NCBI RefSeq assembly: GCF_001723175.1 | Contig: NC_064655.1 | Coordinates: 2,604,001-2,668,000 of the forward strand | DNA length: 64,000 nt | DNA from: Penicillium oxalicum | Lineage: Eukaryota > Ascomycota > Eurotiomycetes > Eurotiales > Aspergillaceae | Direction: 5' to 3' | Shown here: positions 22,577 through 33,527 of the stretch, piece by piece | Position numbering within the stretch: the first letter of the stretch is position 1 | Layout of the letters: each line of letters opens with the position of its first letter | Position numbers and translations under genes: made by a program | The notes under the pieces: model-generated | The model's input: the letters and a program-made list of their open reading frames with translations, nothing else | What the model was told of the DNA's origin: nothing | The model's database searches: none

Positions 22577-23676
22577 ATGGCCTCCAATCCCCCCGCAGCA
22601 TGTTGCACCCTCGGCGTCAAACACGAAGGCGAAGCAAAAGGTTCCCTGGAACAATTCGGCGGTGGTACGCTTTCACTCTCGTTTTCTGAAAGTTTTTTTT
22701 TCATTCCTCTTCCTCTTCCCAGGCTCATCCACATACACATTTCATCCTTCATCTCGACTCATCTCTCTCTCTCTCCTCCATAGTCGAAACATACCTCATC
22801 TACCCATCCGACAAATCCACCACTCGCGCCGCCCTCCTCCTCACCGACGTCATTGGCCATCGCTTCATCAATGCCCAACTGATCGCAGACCAATTGGCCG
22901 CTAATGGCTACCTGGTCGTCATGCCCGATCTGTTCCACGGAGATCCCATCCCGTTGAATCGTCCAGCAGACTTTGATCTCATGGCCTGGTTGAAGGGTCC
23001 ACCAGGTCACTTGCCACCGCGGGTCGAGCCCGTCGTCAAGGCGGTCCTGGCAGAAATGAAGACCAAGTTGGGATGTGAGAAGATTGGAGCGGTGGGATAT
23101 TGTTTTGGGGTGAGTTTGTAGTCTTTTCATCTTTCTTCTGACAGGAGGAGGGGTGTGAGTCAAAGCGGAATGGATGAGTCCCCGTTATTAAAAAGGCTTT
23201 GGGGGTAAATTAACAACACCTTTTTGATGAATGAATGATTGACTTGTCCGGGCTTACAGGGCAAATACGCCATTCGTTTACTCAACGATGCCCAGGTGGA
23301 CGCCGCCTACGTGGCTCATCCCAGTTTCGTCGATGAGGACGAATTGGCCGCGATCCAGCGTCCCTTGTCGATTGCGGCTGCTGGTAAGTTTTTGGGGGGG
23401 AGAGAAATCTTTCCCCTTCTTGATCCAATGAAAATGAAATGATGATTCTAACCACTCATCCTCCCCTGGCCAGAAACCGACTCCATCTTCCCCGTCGAAA
23501 AACGTCATGAATCCGAGCGGATCCTCGCCCAGACCGGTCAGGTGTATCAGATCAATCTGTTTAGTGGAGTGGAACATGGATTCGCCGTGCGGGGGGATAT
23601 CAGCAAGCCGGTCATTCGGTTCGCCAAGGAGGCAGCCTTTATGCAGATGGTCGCTTGGTTTAATCAGTATGTTTAG
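22577..23676 (+). CDS. Dienelactone hydrolase family protein
   Basis: Alpha/beta hydrolase of the DLH family (carboxymethylenebutenolidase-like). Exons 22577-22664, 22784-23109, 23260-23383 and 23474-23676 give 246 residues. The catalytic triad is visible: nucleophile Cys136 in GYCFG, Asp182 in ETDSIFP, His214 in VEHGF. The Cys nucleophile, in place of Ser, is the mark of DLH enzymes. There is no signal peptide, so it is probably cytosolic. Fungal genomes carry several such paralogues; bacterial members open dienelactone rings in aromatic degradation, but no other aromatic pathway gene lies nearby, so the substrate here is open. Confidence 0.92.
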
Positions 23677-24200
23677 AAGACGCCTAGAGAGAGAGAATAC
23701 TCGGGGGGGGGCAAAGGCAACGGTTTATGTGGTGTGTCCTTGGATGATCGGATGGATGAGAGGGTCCAAGTCTGAGGAGACAATCCCTCTGGAATAAAGA
23801 GGAGGGAAAGGACCCATGATTCCGTTTGTCCATAGAGAACCTTAGACGCTATTTGCTTCCCAGTTTTACCGTCTCCTTTTCTTATTGTCCTATTTCGTTG
23901 ACTTGCTTCTCGGAAATCGAGCACGCTTTTTATTCATCAGGTGAAGCCCGCATCGGAAGACGTACATACATCGTTTCAACAGACTCGGACAACATGAAAC
24001 CGGGGAGAGGCGAAGAGGCCCAAGGAGAACAAAAGAACGCGAGAGTTGAGAAGCAGAGGAAAAGAGGCAGGTTGGGAAGAAGGTGATGCAGAAACAGAGC
24101 TTTTCCAGACAGGGCTAGGATTCGGCCACGGTCACTCGACGACACACAGCCCTTCCATCACGGTCCCCATCGACCAAAGTCGAGCATCTCGCCTCGTCCT
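23677..24200. other. Convergent 3' spacer
   Basis: 524 bp between stop codons of two converging genes. No gene or obvious structure. Confidence 0.55.
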
Positions 24201-25362
24201 TTACATCTTCTCGTGCGTAGCCATGAGCGAACCTATCAAAGACGTCAAGTCAGCATTATACCATCCACGTGACGATCGACTCTCAGCTCCCCAAACAGAA
24301 AGAGAACAACGTACCGATGAAAGTGGTCACCAGGCGAGAGCGCACTTGGCAGATATCCTCCGGCACCAACCAGATCGTCGCACCCATCTTGCGGGCAATA
24401 CTGATACTCAATTTGGCATTCGCGTAGGCCTCCTCGTCGGAGCGACCGGGGGTCACCAGGTCGTAGTCCACGTAGCTGCTCTTCATTCCATTCAGCACAT
24501 CCAGCAAGAAGCGGCCGGTACCGATCGAGGGGTCCTTGAAGCTGCGGATGGCGCTGCCTTGACCCCCGCTCTTGGACATGTCGTTGGCCCAGCGAATCAT
24601 CTCCGCATCGGTAATCTCCCGCTTGCCCAGACGCTCGGCAAGCGCAGACAGCGTGCGGGTGATGTCGCGACGCATCAACTGCCACACCAGACCCAGGGTG
24701 AGCGTGCGCTGGCCGTCGGTGATATCGGCCCCCTGCACTCCAACCAAGGAGAAGCCGTGGTGCTTGCCGAGCTCGATCGAGTAGTTGGTGTTCTCCACGG
24801 CCTTGAAGCGCATCATCTCACCGCCCGAGGCGGGCCGCTTGTTGACATGTCGCCAGTTGACACTGCCGGGAATCACCTTGTCGTACGCCTGCAGCAGAAT
24901 GGTACCATCACGCAGATCATCAAAGAGTGAGTTGACCGCCGGTTGCACGTCCAACGAGTTCAGCCAGAGAGTGAAGACACGGGCTTCGCGTTCACCTTCC
25001 GCGTCAAAGTCTTCCACCTCAAGCTTCTCCTCCTCGGTGATGGGATCCAGACCAGGGTGAGTGTTGAAGAGGTTGGCCACAAAGGCGAGGTTCAGCTTGG
25101 GGTTTCCAGCAACCAAGGAAGTCGGGGTCAGGAACTTGCGGCAGTCCAGCTTCTCCGCATTATCGAGCACCTGCTCGGCACGCTGAAGCAGGTCTTTGGT
25201 CTGCAGGGGGCTACGGGAGCACACATCGGGCGCCAATTGGTTCAGGAGAACTGTGTAATTCTCACCGTCCTTGACATCGGTAGAGAAGTTGGTCACTCTG
25301 TCGAACGTTGCGAATTAATTTTTGCCAGTCGGTCACAGCGTGGTTTAGAAGCTGATTTAAGC

Positions 25363-25406
<44 letters not shown>

Positions 25407-26551
25407 GAAGGGGGGAGGGAGGAAGGGGGGAAGGGTCAATCTTTCTTACCGTCGCTCCCATTTGGCATTCTTCAGGTGGTAGTTGAACCAACGCAGCAGA
25501 ATCTGCTCTGGGGGCAGACGCAGGAACTGTTCGAGGGTCTCATCCTCCTCCAGCAGGCGATACAATTCAGGGTGAAGCTTAATATCGATCTTGCCCAACA
25601 GACCACGACGAATGACCTGCCAGATCAGACCCAAGATCAAGTGCTCGCGAACCTCGATGATATCGCCACTGCCAATGTTGACCACGGAACAGCCGATACC
25701 CTTGGCCGAGTTGATCACGATGTTGTTGTTTTCGGTCATGTGGAAGGCGTTCAGCCGCTTGATCTTCTTCCCGGGCTTGTTCAACACTCGCTCGTCAATC
25801 GTATCCGGTACACTGTCGTTGATCAGTTTGGCCAGGACGAGACCGTCCTTACACTCGTCGAACATCTCAAAGGTGTCGGTGGGGAAGGGCAGCTTGTCGC
25901 CAATGTCGGGGTCCCCAGCCAGCACCGCATTGATATGCCGCGTGAACTCGGTGCGCTCATCCTCGTTAATGGTGTGGGTGACATTTGCAGAAGACCCTTG
26001 AACGTGGATGCGACCACCACCGACGCTTCCCTTGGAGACGTGACGAGCACCTCCTGCACCGGCACCGGCGCCGGCGCCGGCTGCTTGGATAACGGCGGCG
26101 GGGGCTGGCTGCGGCGGGCGTCGACCCGGAGCGAAGTCGTGAAATGAGCTGTCGCCATCGCAGAGTCAGTGGGGGCTGAATATTTGACAGGGGTGCTCGA
26201 TCTCTCAGGTAGTCAATGTTAAAAGAAGCTCAATGCAGCCACATACATCAACGTAGTCCTCCAGCTCGACCCGGCGGGAGCTGTCCAGCTCCACGCCCTT
26301 CAAGGTCTGGCGCACGACATCGTACGGTTGCCGTTCCGATTGCTGCGCCGCCTTGATGACGGACGCTTCGTCCAGGTAGCCACGATCTTCGACATCGAGG
26401 CGACGGAATGCATCCTGGAGGGAGAAGATCTCTCCCTGATCCAGTTGCGGGAATCGCCTGACAGAGAACGACCACGTGATTAGTGAACTGCGGATTCGCA
26501 CTTGTCCGGAGGAAGAGTTTCAACACACTTTTGAAGCTTGAGAACGTTCAT
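24201..26551 (-). CDS. fimA: Fimbrin (actin-bundling protein), one apparent frameshift
   Basis: Cross-links actin filaments at endocytic patches and the contractile ring (yeast Sac6). Exons 26551-26529, 26457-26247, 26148-25450, 25297-24315 and 24232-24201. The N-terminal EF-hand-like region (DAFRRLDVEDRGYLDE) is followed by a Gly/Ala-rich linker, then two actin-binding modules of two calponin-homology domains each (for example LINDSVPDTIDE, LILGLIWQVIRR, LTLGLVWQLMRRDI). The last exon codes only the C-terminal ten residues, ending in EKM. Exon 3 opens in the phase set by exon 2 (LISRLRSG, then TPAAASP), but the linker and all that follows (VIQAAGAG onwards) read one base later. One surplus base, probably in the run of five C (minus strand) at 26100-26104, explains this. 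Minus one base the length is 648 residues, as expected. Confidence 0.9.
25366..25403. repeat. (GA)n microsatellite in a fimbrin intron
   Basis: About 19 GA units inside the intron 25298-25449 of the fimbrin gene. On the coding strand it is a CT tract in the middle of the intron, followed by a G/A-rich block on the plus strand. Confidence 0.92.
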
Positions 26552-28526
26552 TCTGAGTGGGTGACCAACACAAGGAGGTCGGGTATGGGGAGGATGGCAC
26601 AATGAGGCGCAAACGCGATTACGCCGGAACTCGACGGAGGCGATGAAGAGGGAGGGGGCGGTTCACGGAAAGAGAGAGGGGGAGGATCGCGAAGTTGGGA
26701 TGAGACCTGAGAACTTTTGCGCAATCCACCACTGACCGGCATGCACTCAATGGGGGGGGGGGATGGATTGGAAAGAGTAAGATTTCAAGAGAAAAAAAAG
26801 GTGTCGGACCTGGTCAGGCTGAAAAGATAGTCTCAGGCAAGGCCCGTAACACTATTCCTGACAATTCACGGCTCAGCCTCCTTCTCGACTTCTGCTTCGC
26901 TCCCCTTTCCGTGAGCCTTTCCAGGTGGGGGGGGAGCTTCCGCGCATACGTTGGCGGGGAAGTGTTGACGGTACCGTGTGTATGGTATTGTCCGATCCCA
27001 CCACGCCGACCTGCCTTTTTGGTGGTATCTTACCCCTGGCTACTCAGTGTATACTTTGTCCAGAGTTGATGCCTCTATGTAATTCCAGGTAGTAGACAAG
27101 TACCCCCGTGGCCTACGGCATACGATCTCGAGAAAATGGACCTTGCCTGCCTTGCCCGATGACGTCGAGCAGGCTGCACCACACCGAAACACCGCCAGCC
27201 ACCACGAGGGCAATCCGGCTCAAGCGGTGCGACAGTAAGGAATTTGCAATCTGCTCCTCGTGTGGCAGAGTGCAGTAGACTCCCGCCGCCGACACCATCG
27301 GTGAGCAAGTCCGTACTCGTCATGTTGGGCCAATCTGGCTCAATCACGCCCAGAGGACAGAGGTTCGAGGACATGATGGACGAACCTCGAAGACATTCAT
27401 GTCACCTCATCCCGTGATTTTCGTATAGTCGCGGCTACAGTAAATACGAGATACACCTCCTCGGCGCTGACTCTGTCAAGTTCAGAAGACATCTCCTGAT
27501 CTCGACCAGGCAGACGAATTCGATTCCCATGGTTCAGTGTCACGGCAGTCAATGTTTTGGCTTGGTTCATCCAGACAGCCATCAATCGCGAAAGAAGAGA
27601 GTCGCCCTCTTTGGAAGCGAACTCGAAAAATTGACGAGTCGGGTTCTTTGGTAGCCTTGTGGGAAGAACCTTGGCGTTTGGGCATCTCTAGTCACTCGAC
27701 GAACAATCCATCCGCTATCCACACCTTGTCTTACGCCTGCACTCCGTCTTGATCAGCAAAGCGATCATCCTCTTCTGACGTGCGCGATGCTTAAGCCCGT
27801 GACGGGTGACTGTCAGGTGACTCGGTCTGAGGAACCGCGAAGGTGCCGCCGAGATTGAGATTGATGGACCTGGTCCCAGGTGAAGAAATCCTCCTGGCCG
27901 TGCAGAAAGTCTGGTGGACGGCTGGTCCCCACGTTCGCCCGGATGCTGCCATCACCTCGGATCAGATGGGCTTCCTCCTGGACACCGTTCGACCAAGCCT
28001 GACAGGTGTGGACGGTGGATACTCTGCGACCACCCTCCCCAAAGTACAAGACGAGCAGAGTAACAGGGGGCTACTCATGGAAGATCGGAGGGCGATCTCC
28101 ATGTCAAATATAGTCGGTCTGTCCACTCTTACTCATCGAGAGGGGTATATGTATGTAAGTAATTCTAGCATGGCCGTCGCGCGCCAAGCAATCAGCTGCC
28201 AAATTGCTTTCCCCACGCGATTACATCACAACACAACCGGCAGCTACCTGGCCCACTTCCTGCACGGTGATCTGCCCCAGTTCCCATTAGGACCCACGAC
28301 CATCAAACAAAACTTGCGCCAGCTGGTCTCTCCCTCTAGGTGCCTCGGCTGTCTGCATGCAATTTTGACGGCCCTGCGCTTCGTTTGGATGCTCTCCAGC
28401 GGTTTCCGTTTTCGACAGCCGACTCTTGCGATCCCTGAACTGATAGCTGGCCGGCCTTCCTGCTCTCTCCTTCCCCGCTACACACTGGTTCGGCAGGTCC
28501 TCCAGCGCTGCATATGTCCAAGCGTG
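26552..28526. other. Divergent promoter region with unexplained open frame
   Basis: About 2 kb between fimbrin and the phospholipase gene. A plus-strand frame is open from 27843 straight into the phospholipase coding frame, but the segment before 28527 has no family resemblance and other frames are open too, so I treat it as leader. A G run lies at about 26752-26761. Confidence 0.5.
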
Positions 28527-31500
28527 ATGACGGGTACTGAGCAAAAATCCTTCCTGGGCAACCTCTCTCCGTGGAGCACCCCCAGAAGTACCACTCCCTT
28601 GCCGTCCGATCGGCCTTTGGGAAACAACCCAGACGTGCTGCAGCGATCCCAGGGCGAAGACCATACAGTGACCCACCGACACAAGTTGAGCTCTCGTTAC
28701 TATCCACCCGACTGCCCACCCTTGAAAGCAAAATGGTACTACGCAGTGGACTCACCGAAACGGAAGCTTGCTTTGCCAGATCAGAAGAAGTCGGAGCAAA
28801 AACCACCGCCTCCACCGAAGAAGTTCGTCCCTTTCTCCCGCAGTGACTCCCAGGCGATTGAGGCCACCTTTCAGAAATTATCAGAGATCGAGGACAATCA
28901 ACACAGTGAGCAGGCTCGTAAAGCGGCTTTACAACAGGTGTCAACCAAAGTTCCGGTCAACGAGGATTATCTGTTTGACGTGGATGTCGAAGCCCGCGAA
29001 CTGAGTCCGGCCTACTGGATTGGCCCTGTCTATGAGGTTCGGCGAGGCACATGGTTCTTGCAGGAGGGCTCAAGCTTTAAACCTTGCGAGGAGAACTTGG
29101 CTACGCAGCTCGAGGAGGGATATGTCAAATTACGGCCGTGGCGTATGGCGACGGAGGATGGGGGCGGAGACAAATCGGACGGCGCGAGCTCTGCCGAGGC
29201 CCGTAGCAGAACGAACACGGGATCAGATACGCCGAGTACAGCGCCCGAGACATCACGCTCTGCAAATACGAAGCAGCGCGAGAAGTCCCAAACTGGGGCA
29301 ACGGGGCCAGTGGCAACTCCCGCGGAAGTCAAACAATATCGCCTGTTTGGCGCCTACATGAACCGGATTGTCACTTATGAAGATGCAACCACCGCATGGC
29401 TAACCACGGACGACTTCATGTCTCGAGTCAGCACGACGGTCTTCCAAACCTTGGGTGGCGCACGCGGCATCAAGTACGTTCGAGGGCTTGGCGAAACACG
29501 GCGGTCACGGGAAGCACCTGATGCGAAGGCGTCGCAACGAAAGCAGGACGAGAAGACGTCCGATACGCCCCCCGGACAATTTTCTTCGTCATCCGATCCC
29601 ACCACCAAGGTGGCCTCCATTCTGGCAGATGCGGCAGACAACGATGGTGAGCTGGAGGCGGAGTTGCGACGTCCCATCTCAACGCTCGAGAGACAAATGT
29701 CATCCCTGGCAGGACAGCCTCAGAATCAAGCCGAGCTAGAGGAGCAGGCTCGAAGGCAAGAAGAGCAGGAAATGGAAGATTCTCGGGAAATCGAGAGTGA
29801 AGATCAAGGACGCGAGATCGACCATCTGGTGCTGGTCACCCACGGTATCGGTCAACGGCTGGGTTTACGTTTAGAAAGTATCAACTTCATTCACGACGTG
29901 AACGTATTGCGAAAGACTTTGAAGGGTGTCTACAAGGCGTCTCCAGATCTTCAGGCATTGAATTCCGCGTTTCCCGATCATGCCAGCAACTGTCGGGTCC
30001 AAGTGATTCCCGTGTAAGTGGAAGCTCGTGAACCGAAAAAATTCTGACTGTCCCCCCCCCCCCCCCTCCCCCCCTGGATCTAGAACTAATTGGATGGAAA
30101 GGTGCTGGCGCCATCTTCTCGACTTCCCCTATCGAGGGGTGAGACAGAATCGAAAAGAGCTCGACCTGACCGATGCAGACACCCTGGAGGATGATGCGTA
30201 CCCTAGTCTCGCTGATATCACTCTCGACAGCGTGCCTGCCGTTCGAAACCTCATTTCCGACCTGGCCATGGACGTCCTCCTATATCAGAGTGCCTATGCT
30301 GACCACATCGCGAACATTGTCAAGAAAGAGTGCAACCGGATCCTGGAGTTGTACCGGCAACGGAATCCGTCCTTCAAGGGATCCGTCAGTCTCTGCGGTC
30401 ACTCGCTCGGCAGTGCCATCTTCTTCGACATTCTTTGTCACCAATCTTCGGATGTCAGTAGCGCTGGCAAAAAGGGCTCGGCGGCCCCGATGGAATCGAA
30501 CGATCTCGCCGATCAACGGGGTGGAACCGAGACGGCCCTGAACTTTGAGTGTGAAGAGTTTTTCTGTCTCGGGTCTCCCATTGCTCTCTTCCAGATGCTC
30601 AAGGGCAAGACCATTGCGGGCCACTCTGGTCTCGGCTTACGAGGCCGTCAAGGGGGGATCGACGTTGGCGGACTCGAGTCGCACCGCTTGGGTGATCTTG
30701 GGTCTTCATCCCGGGACTCAAAGAGCAGTCGCAATGTGATGGAGAACTCGGCGATCATCTCTGCCCCTCGGTGCCGAGACCTGTACAACATCTTCCATCC
30801 CTCGGATCCAGTGAGTTACCGTCTCGAGCCTCTGATCACGCCGGCAATGGCTAGTCTCAAGCCTCAGCCCCTACCCTCTGTGAAGAAAAGCCTATGGGCC
30901 GCATCCGGACAGAGTCTCTCCATTTTGGGCTCACGGATGGGCCAGAGTGTCGGCTCTCTGTGGAGCAACTTCACCTCCGGCGTCGCGAGCAGCTTGCTTA
31001 ATCGGAGCCTGGGTCTGAGCGCAGAAGACCCATCCGTATCACGCAGCGCGTCCAGCAGTAGACCCGCCGCCGACAATGCAACGGGACTCCCACGCACGCA
31101 GTCGGGTACGAGCTCACACGCTTCATCGCATGGCAGTGGTGATCACGGTGAGACTCTGATCGATCATGACCTGGAAACGCTCTATGACGGGTTCCAGAAG
31201 AGTCGCACGTCGCAGAAAAAAGACCAAGCACGGCCCGCGGGCGGGAAAGCGGCCGATTTTGATGCTGAAGATCAAGAGCGCAAGATGAAATTCGAAGACG
31301 CCAAAGTTCGAGCGTTGAATTCGAATGGCCGCGTTGATTATAGTATTCAAGAGTGAGTTTTGCCGTTCTTCTCGTTTGATCGCTTCTCTAGTAATGGACC
31401 AGAACTGACGATTGCTACCCATATCAGGGGTGCCTTTGATATCTCCTTGATTGCCAGCATCGCCAGCCATCTCACATACTGGGGCGATGAAGATGTGAAC

Positions 31501-31584
31501 CACTTCATGCTTTCTCAAATTCTGTCGCGCAAGTCACGACATCGACTGAAGGGAGGCGTCACTTTGGACAAAATGAAATCGTAG
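28527..31584 (+). CDS. DDHD-domain phospholipase A1 (PA-PLA1 family)
   Basis: Phosphatidic-acid-preferring phospholipase A1 relative (yeast Ddl1, mammalian DDHD1/2). Exons 28527-30013, 30102-31352 and 31428-31584 give 964 residues. The start at 28527 is the first Met before family-like sequence (KWYYAVDSPKRK). A WWE-like segment follows at about residues 150-210 (AYWIGPVYEVRRGTW). The lipase part has VLVTHGIGQRLG, VCWRHLLDFP across the first splice, and the serine elbow GHSLGSA at about residues 595-601. The DDHD domain comes next (FFCLGSPIALFQMLKG, then HPSDPVSYRLEPL, then YWGDEDVNHFML near the end), with a Ser-rich insertion at about 30860-31200. It probably acts peripherally on mitochondrial or secretory membranes. 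The first intron has a long C run (30053-30074) before its acceptor. Confidence 0.9.
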
Positions 31585-31933
31585 ATTTGGAAGGGGAGCA
31601 GATTCAAGAGTCATCCATCCTGTAAATAGATCTACACGATTCCAACTATAGACATGGATCTTTATCCCATCCCAGGCAGACTGAACTCCACGTCTCGATA
31701 GCCTTTCGATCTTTTATCATCTCCAGACCATTGCGAACTGGAGACACTTCTCGAGGTAAGCTTCCGTCCCTCGCAGCTTTAGCGAAACGCCCCACACCGG
31801 AGAAATACCCGCGCAATAATAATTCCATCCCCGACAGCGTGTTCCTCCCTTTAAGACAAATTTTTCCCTCCTCGACCTCACGAAATTTTCCTTTCCTACC
31901 AACCTGGTGAATCCCCCACCGTTCGTGCACACA
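31585..31933. other. Intergenic spacer
   Basis: 349 bp between two plus-strand genes. Pyrimidine-rich just before the next start (31850-31930). Nothing else seen. Confidence 0.55.
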
Positions 31934-32368
31934 ATGACTGCCGAGCTGCAGCAGGTTCAACGGGTGTGGGAGCGCATCCGCGCTAACAGCCCCATCTATG
32001 AATTCCTGTTGAGCGAAGTCGACATCTACGAGGCTGAGCCTGGCGTGGTTCGGGCGCGTCTGCTAGTCACCCCTCGTCAACTCAATTCCAAGGGTACTCT
32101 CCACGGCTCGTTCTCTGCCACTGTGACGGATTGGGCGGGAGGTCTGGCCATCGCGTCCTGTGGACATGAAGCCACAGGCGTCAGTACAGATATCCACGTC
32201 AATTACTTGTCGACGGCCACGGCGGGTGACCAGCTGGAGATTGAGAGTCGTGCCAACAAGGTTGGCAAGTCGTTGGCGTTTACCACGGTGACGATCTCGA
32301 AGAAGACGGACTCTGGGTTGACGATTGTCGCTCAGGGATCCCACACCAAGTATGTTCGGACACGATGA
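31934..32368 (+). CDS. HotDog-fold thioesterase (ACOT13/PaaI type)
   Basis: Single exon, 144 residues. The second in-frame Met is chosen (ACACAATGACT) because the nine codons before it are unlike the family. The protein is a single HotDog domain: LNSKGTLHGSFSATVTDWAG gives the helix with the HG and Asp of the active site, followed by STDIHVNYL and a final strand with GSHTKYV. Relatives hydrolyse medium- to long-chain or aryl acyl-CoA thioesters as tetramers, often in mitochondria. There is no clear targeting peptide here. The usual HGG is HGS, a tolerated change in fungal members. Confidence 0.9.
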   Translation: MTAELQQVQRVWERIRANSPIYEFLLSEVDIYEAEPGVVRARLLVTPRQLNSKGTLHGSFSATVTDWAGGLAIASCGHEATGVSTDIHVNYLSTATAGDQLEIESRANKVGKSLAFTTVTISKKTDSGLTIVAQGSHTKYVRTR

Positions 32369-33527
32369 AGTCCTGATCGGCGTGGCGGTCTTTTTCTCTT
32401 CCGGTGTTTGAAACATGGATTTCTGATCCTCCTTGCCTGCTCTTTCCTTTCTTCCCCTTGCAACTTGTGGAAAGAATCCACGCCGTCCTTGCATTGCAGA
32501 GTTCTGCCATGCGCTGCACTGTCGGGGTATCTTTCCATTCCCTCCATTCGTAGATCTTTTTTCACAGACTGAGGAGATGGTGGTTGCCTCCACGCGACTG
32601 CCTCGTTTGTGACCCGCAATCTTTTATCATCCGGCATTGTTCACACTGTTTTTGAATGCCTGGGTTCACTCGGATAGCGGAGAGTAACATTCCACTCTGT
32701 TTAGCTTTAGATTCCTGGCTGTCATTGTGACTTCAAGGAAATGATGAATGGATACATACCTCGCCTGTGCGAGCTCCATAGAATTTTTATGTTGTCCTTT
32801 TTCTTTTTTCTTTCTCAATCTCAGTTCACTCAGAAATCGGTAGTCAACGCTCCTTGTGTGTATTCACGGTAGATGGATCTGCCTCGCTCGCTCTTTTACC
32901 ATTTCTAGAAATGACGAGACTGCCCACCCTGTCGCCCGAGAGGCCGACACAAAGAGATAATCTCAGCCAGATCGACTCCACAATGACGCTATTCCCAGAC
33001 TCTGCAGCACCGCAATGACGATCGGATCAAAGAAAAAAAACCTTATTCAACTGCATCATATCTCGATTTACGGCTAAATCTGATCTCAAACCAGATCTGA
33101 AGACCGATCGACCCCGGCGCCCACAACCGACTCAACGTGCCAAGTACCACTTTACCGTAGTTACGCCAGGCATGTCCGTCGTTCGTTTCCACTTTTCCAG
33201 AATCGAAAGAACCGGAGGCTTGCGCACTGACCAGTCGGACCGCCTCCTCGGTCTGCTTGCGACACTCTCTCGCCGATCGGATCTTCCATTAATAGCTCAT
33301 ACTGCCGGACGCAATCGTCCAGACTCCCTCATCCTTTTTGGTCACTTGAAACTCAGGGTTGTTTTGCTCTTCCTCTGTGGTCGGATTGTTCCCTTCTTGG
33401 TGTTATCTTTGGACACCGAGGTATGGAGGTTCGTTGCTTTGCTCAATCGCAATCGGCGCCGCTCACCCCAAGTCTGGCTAAGCTAATGAATTCCATTGAT
33501 CTACCGCCAGGTCTAGAGCCACACAAC
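32369..33527. other. Intergenic spacer, no gene supported
   Basis: About 1.2 kb. Pyrimidine-rich patches occur at 32790-32830 and 33340-33400, the latter close to the sorting nexin start. Open frames on the minus strand at 32063-32637 are antisense shadows of the thioesterase. Confidence 0.55.

Noticed and set aside
24046..26147. Long plus-strand frames (up to 294 codons) opposite fimbrin
   Set aside because: Antisense shadows of a conserved coding sequence with biased third positions.
28336..28944. 202-codon minus-strand frame opposite the phospholipase start
   Set aside because: No motif, and it overlaps real coding sequence on the other strand.
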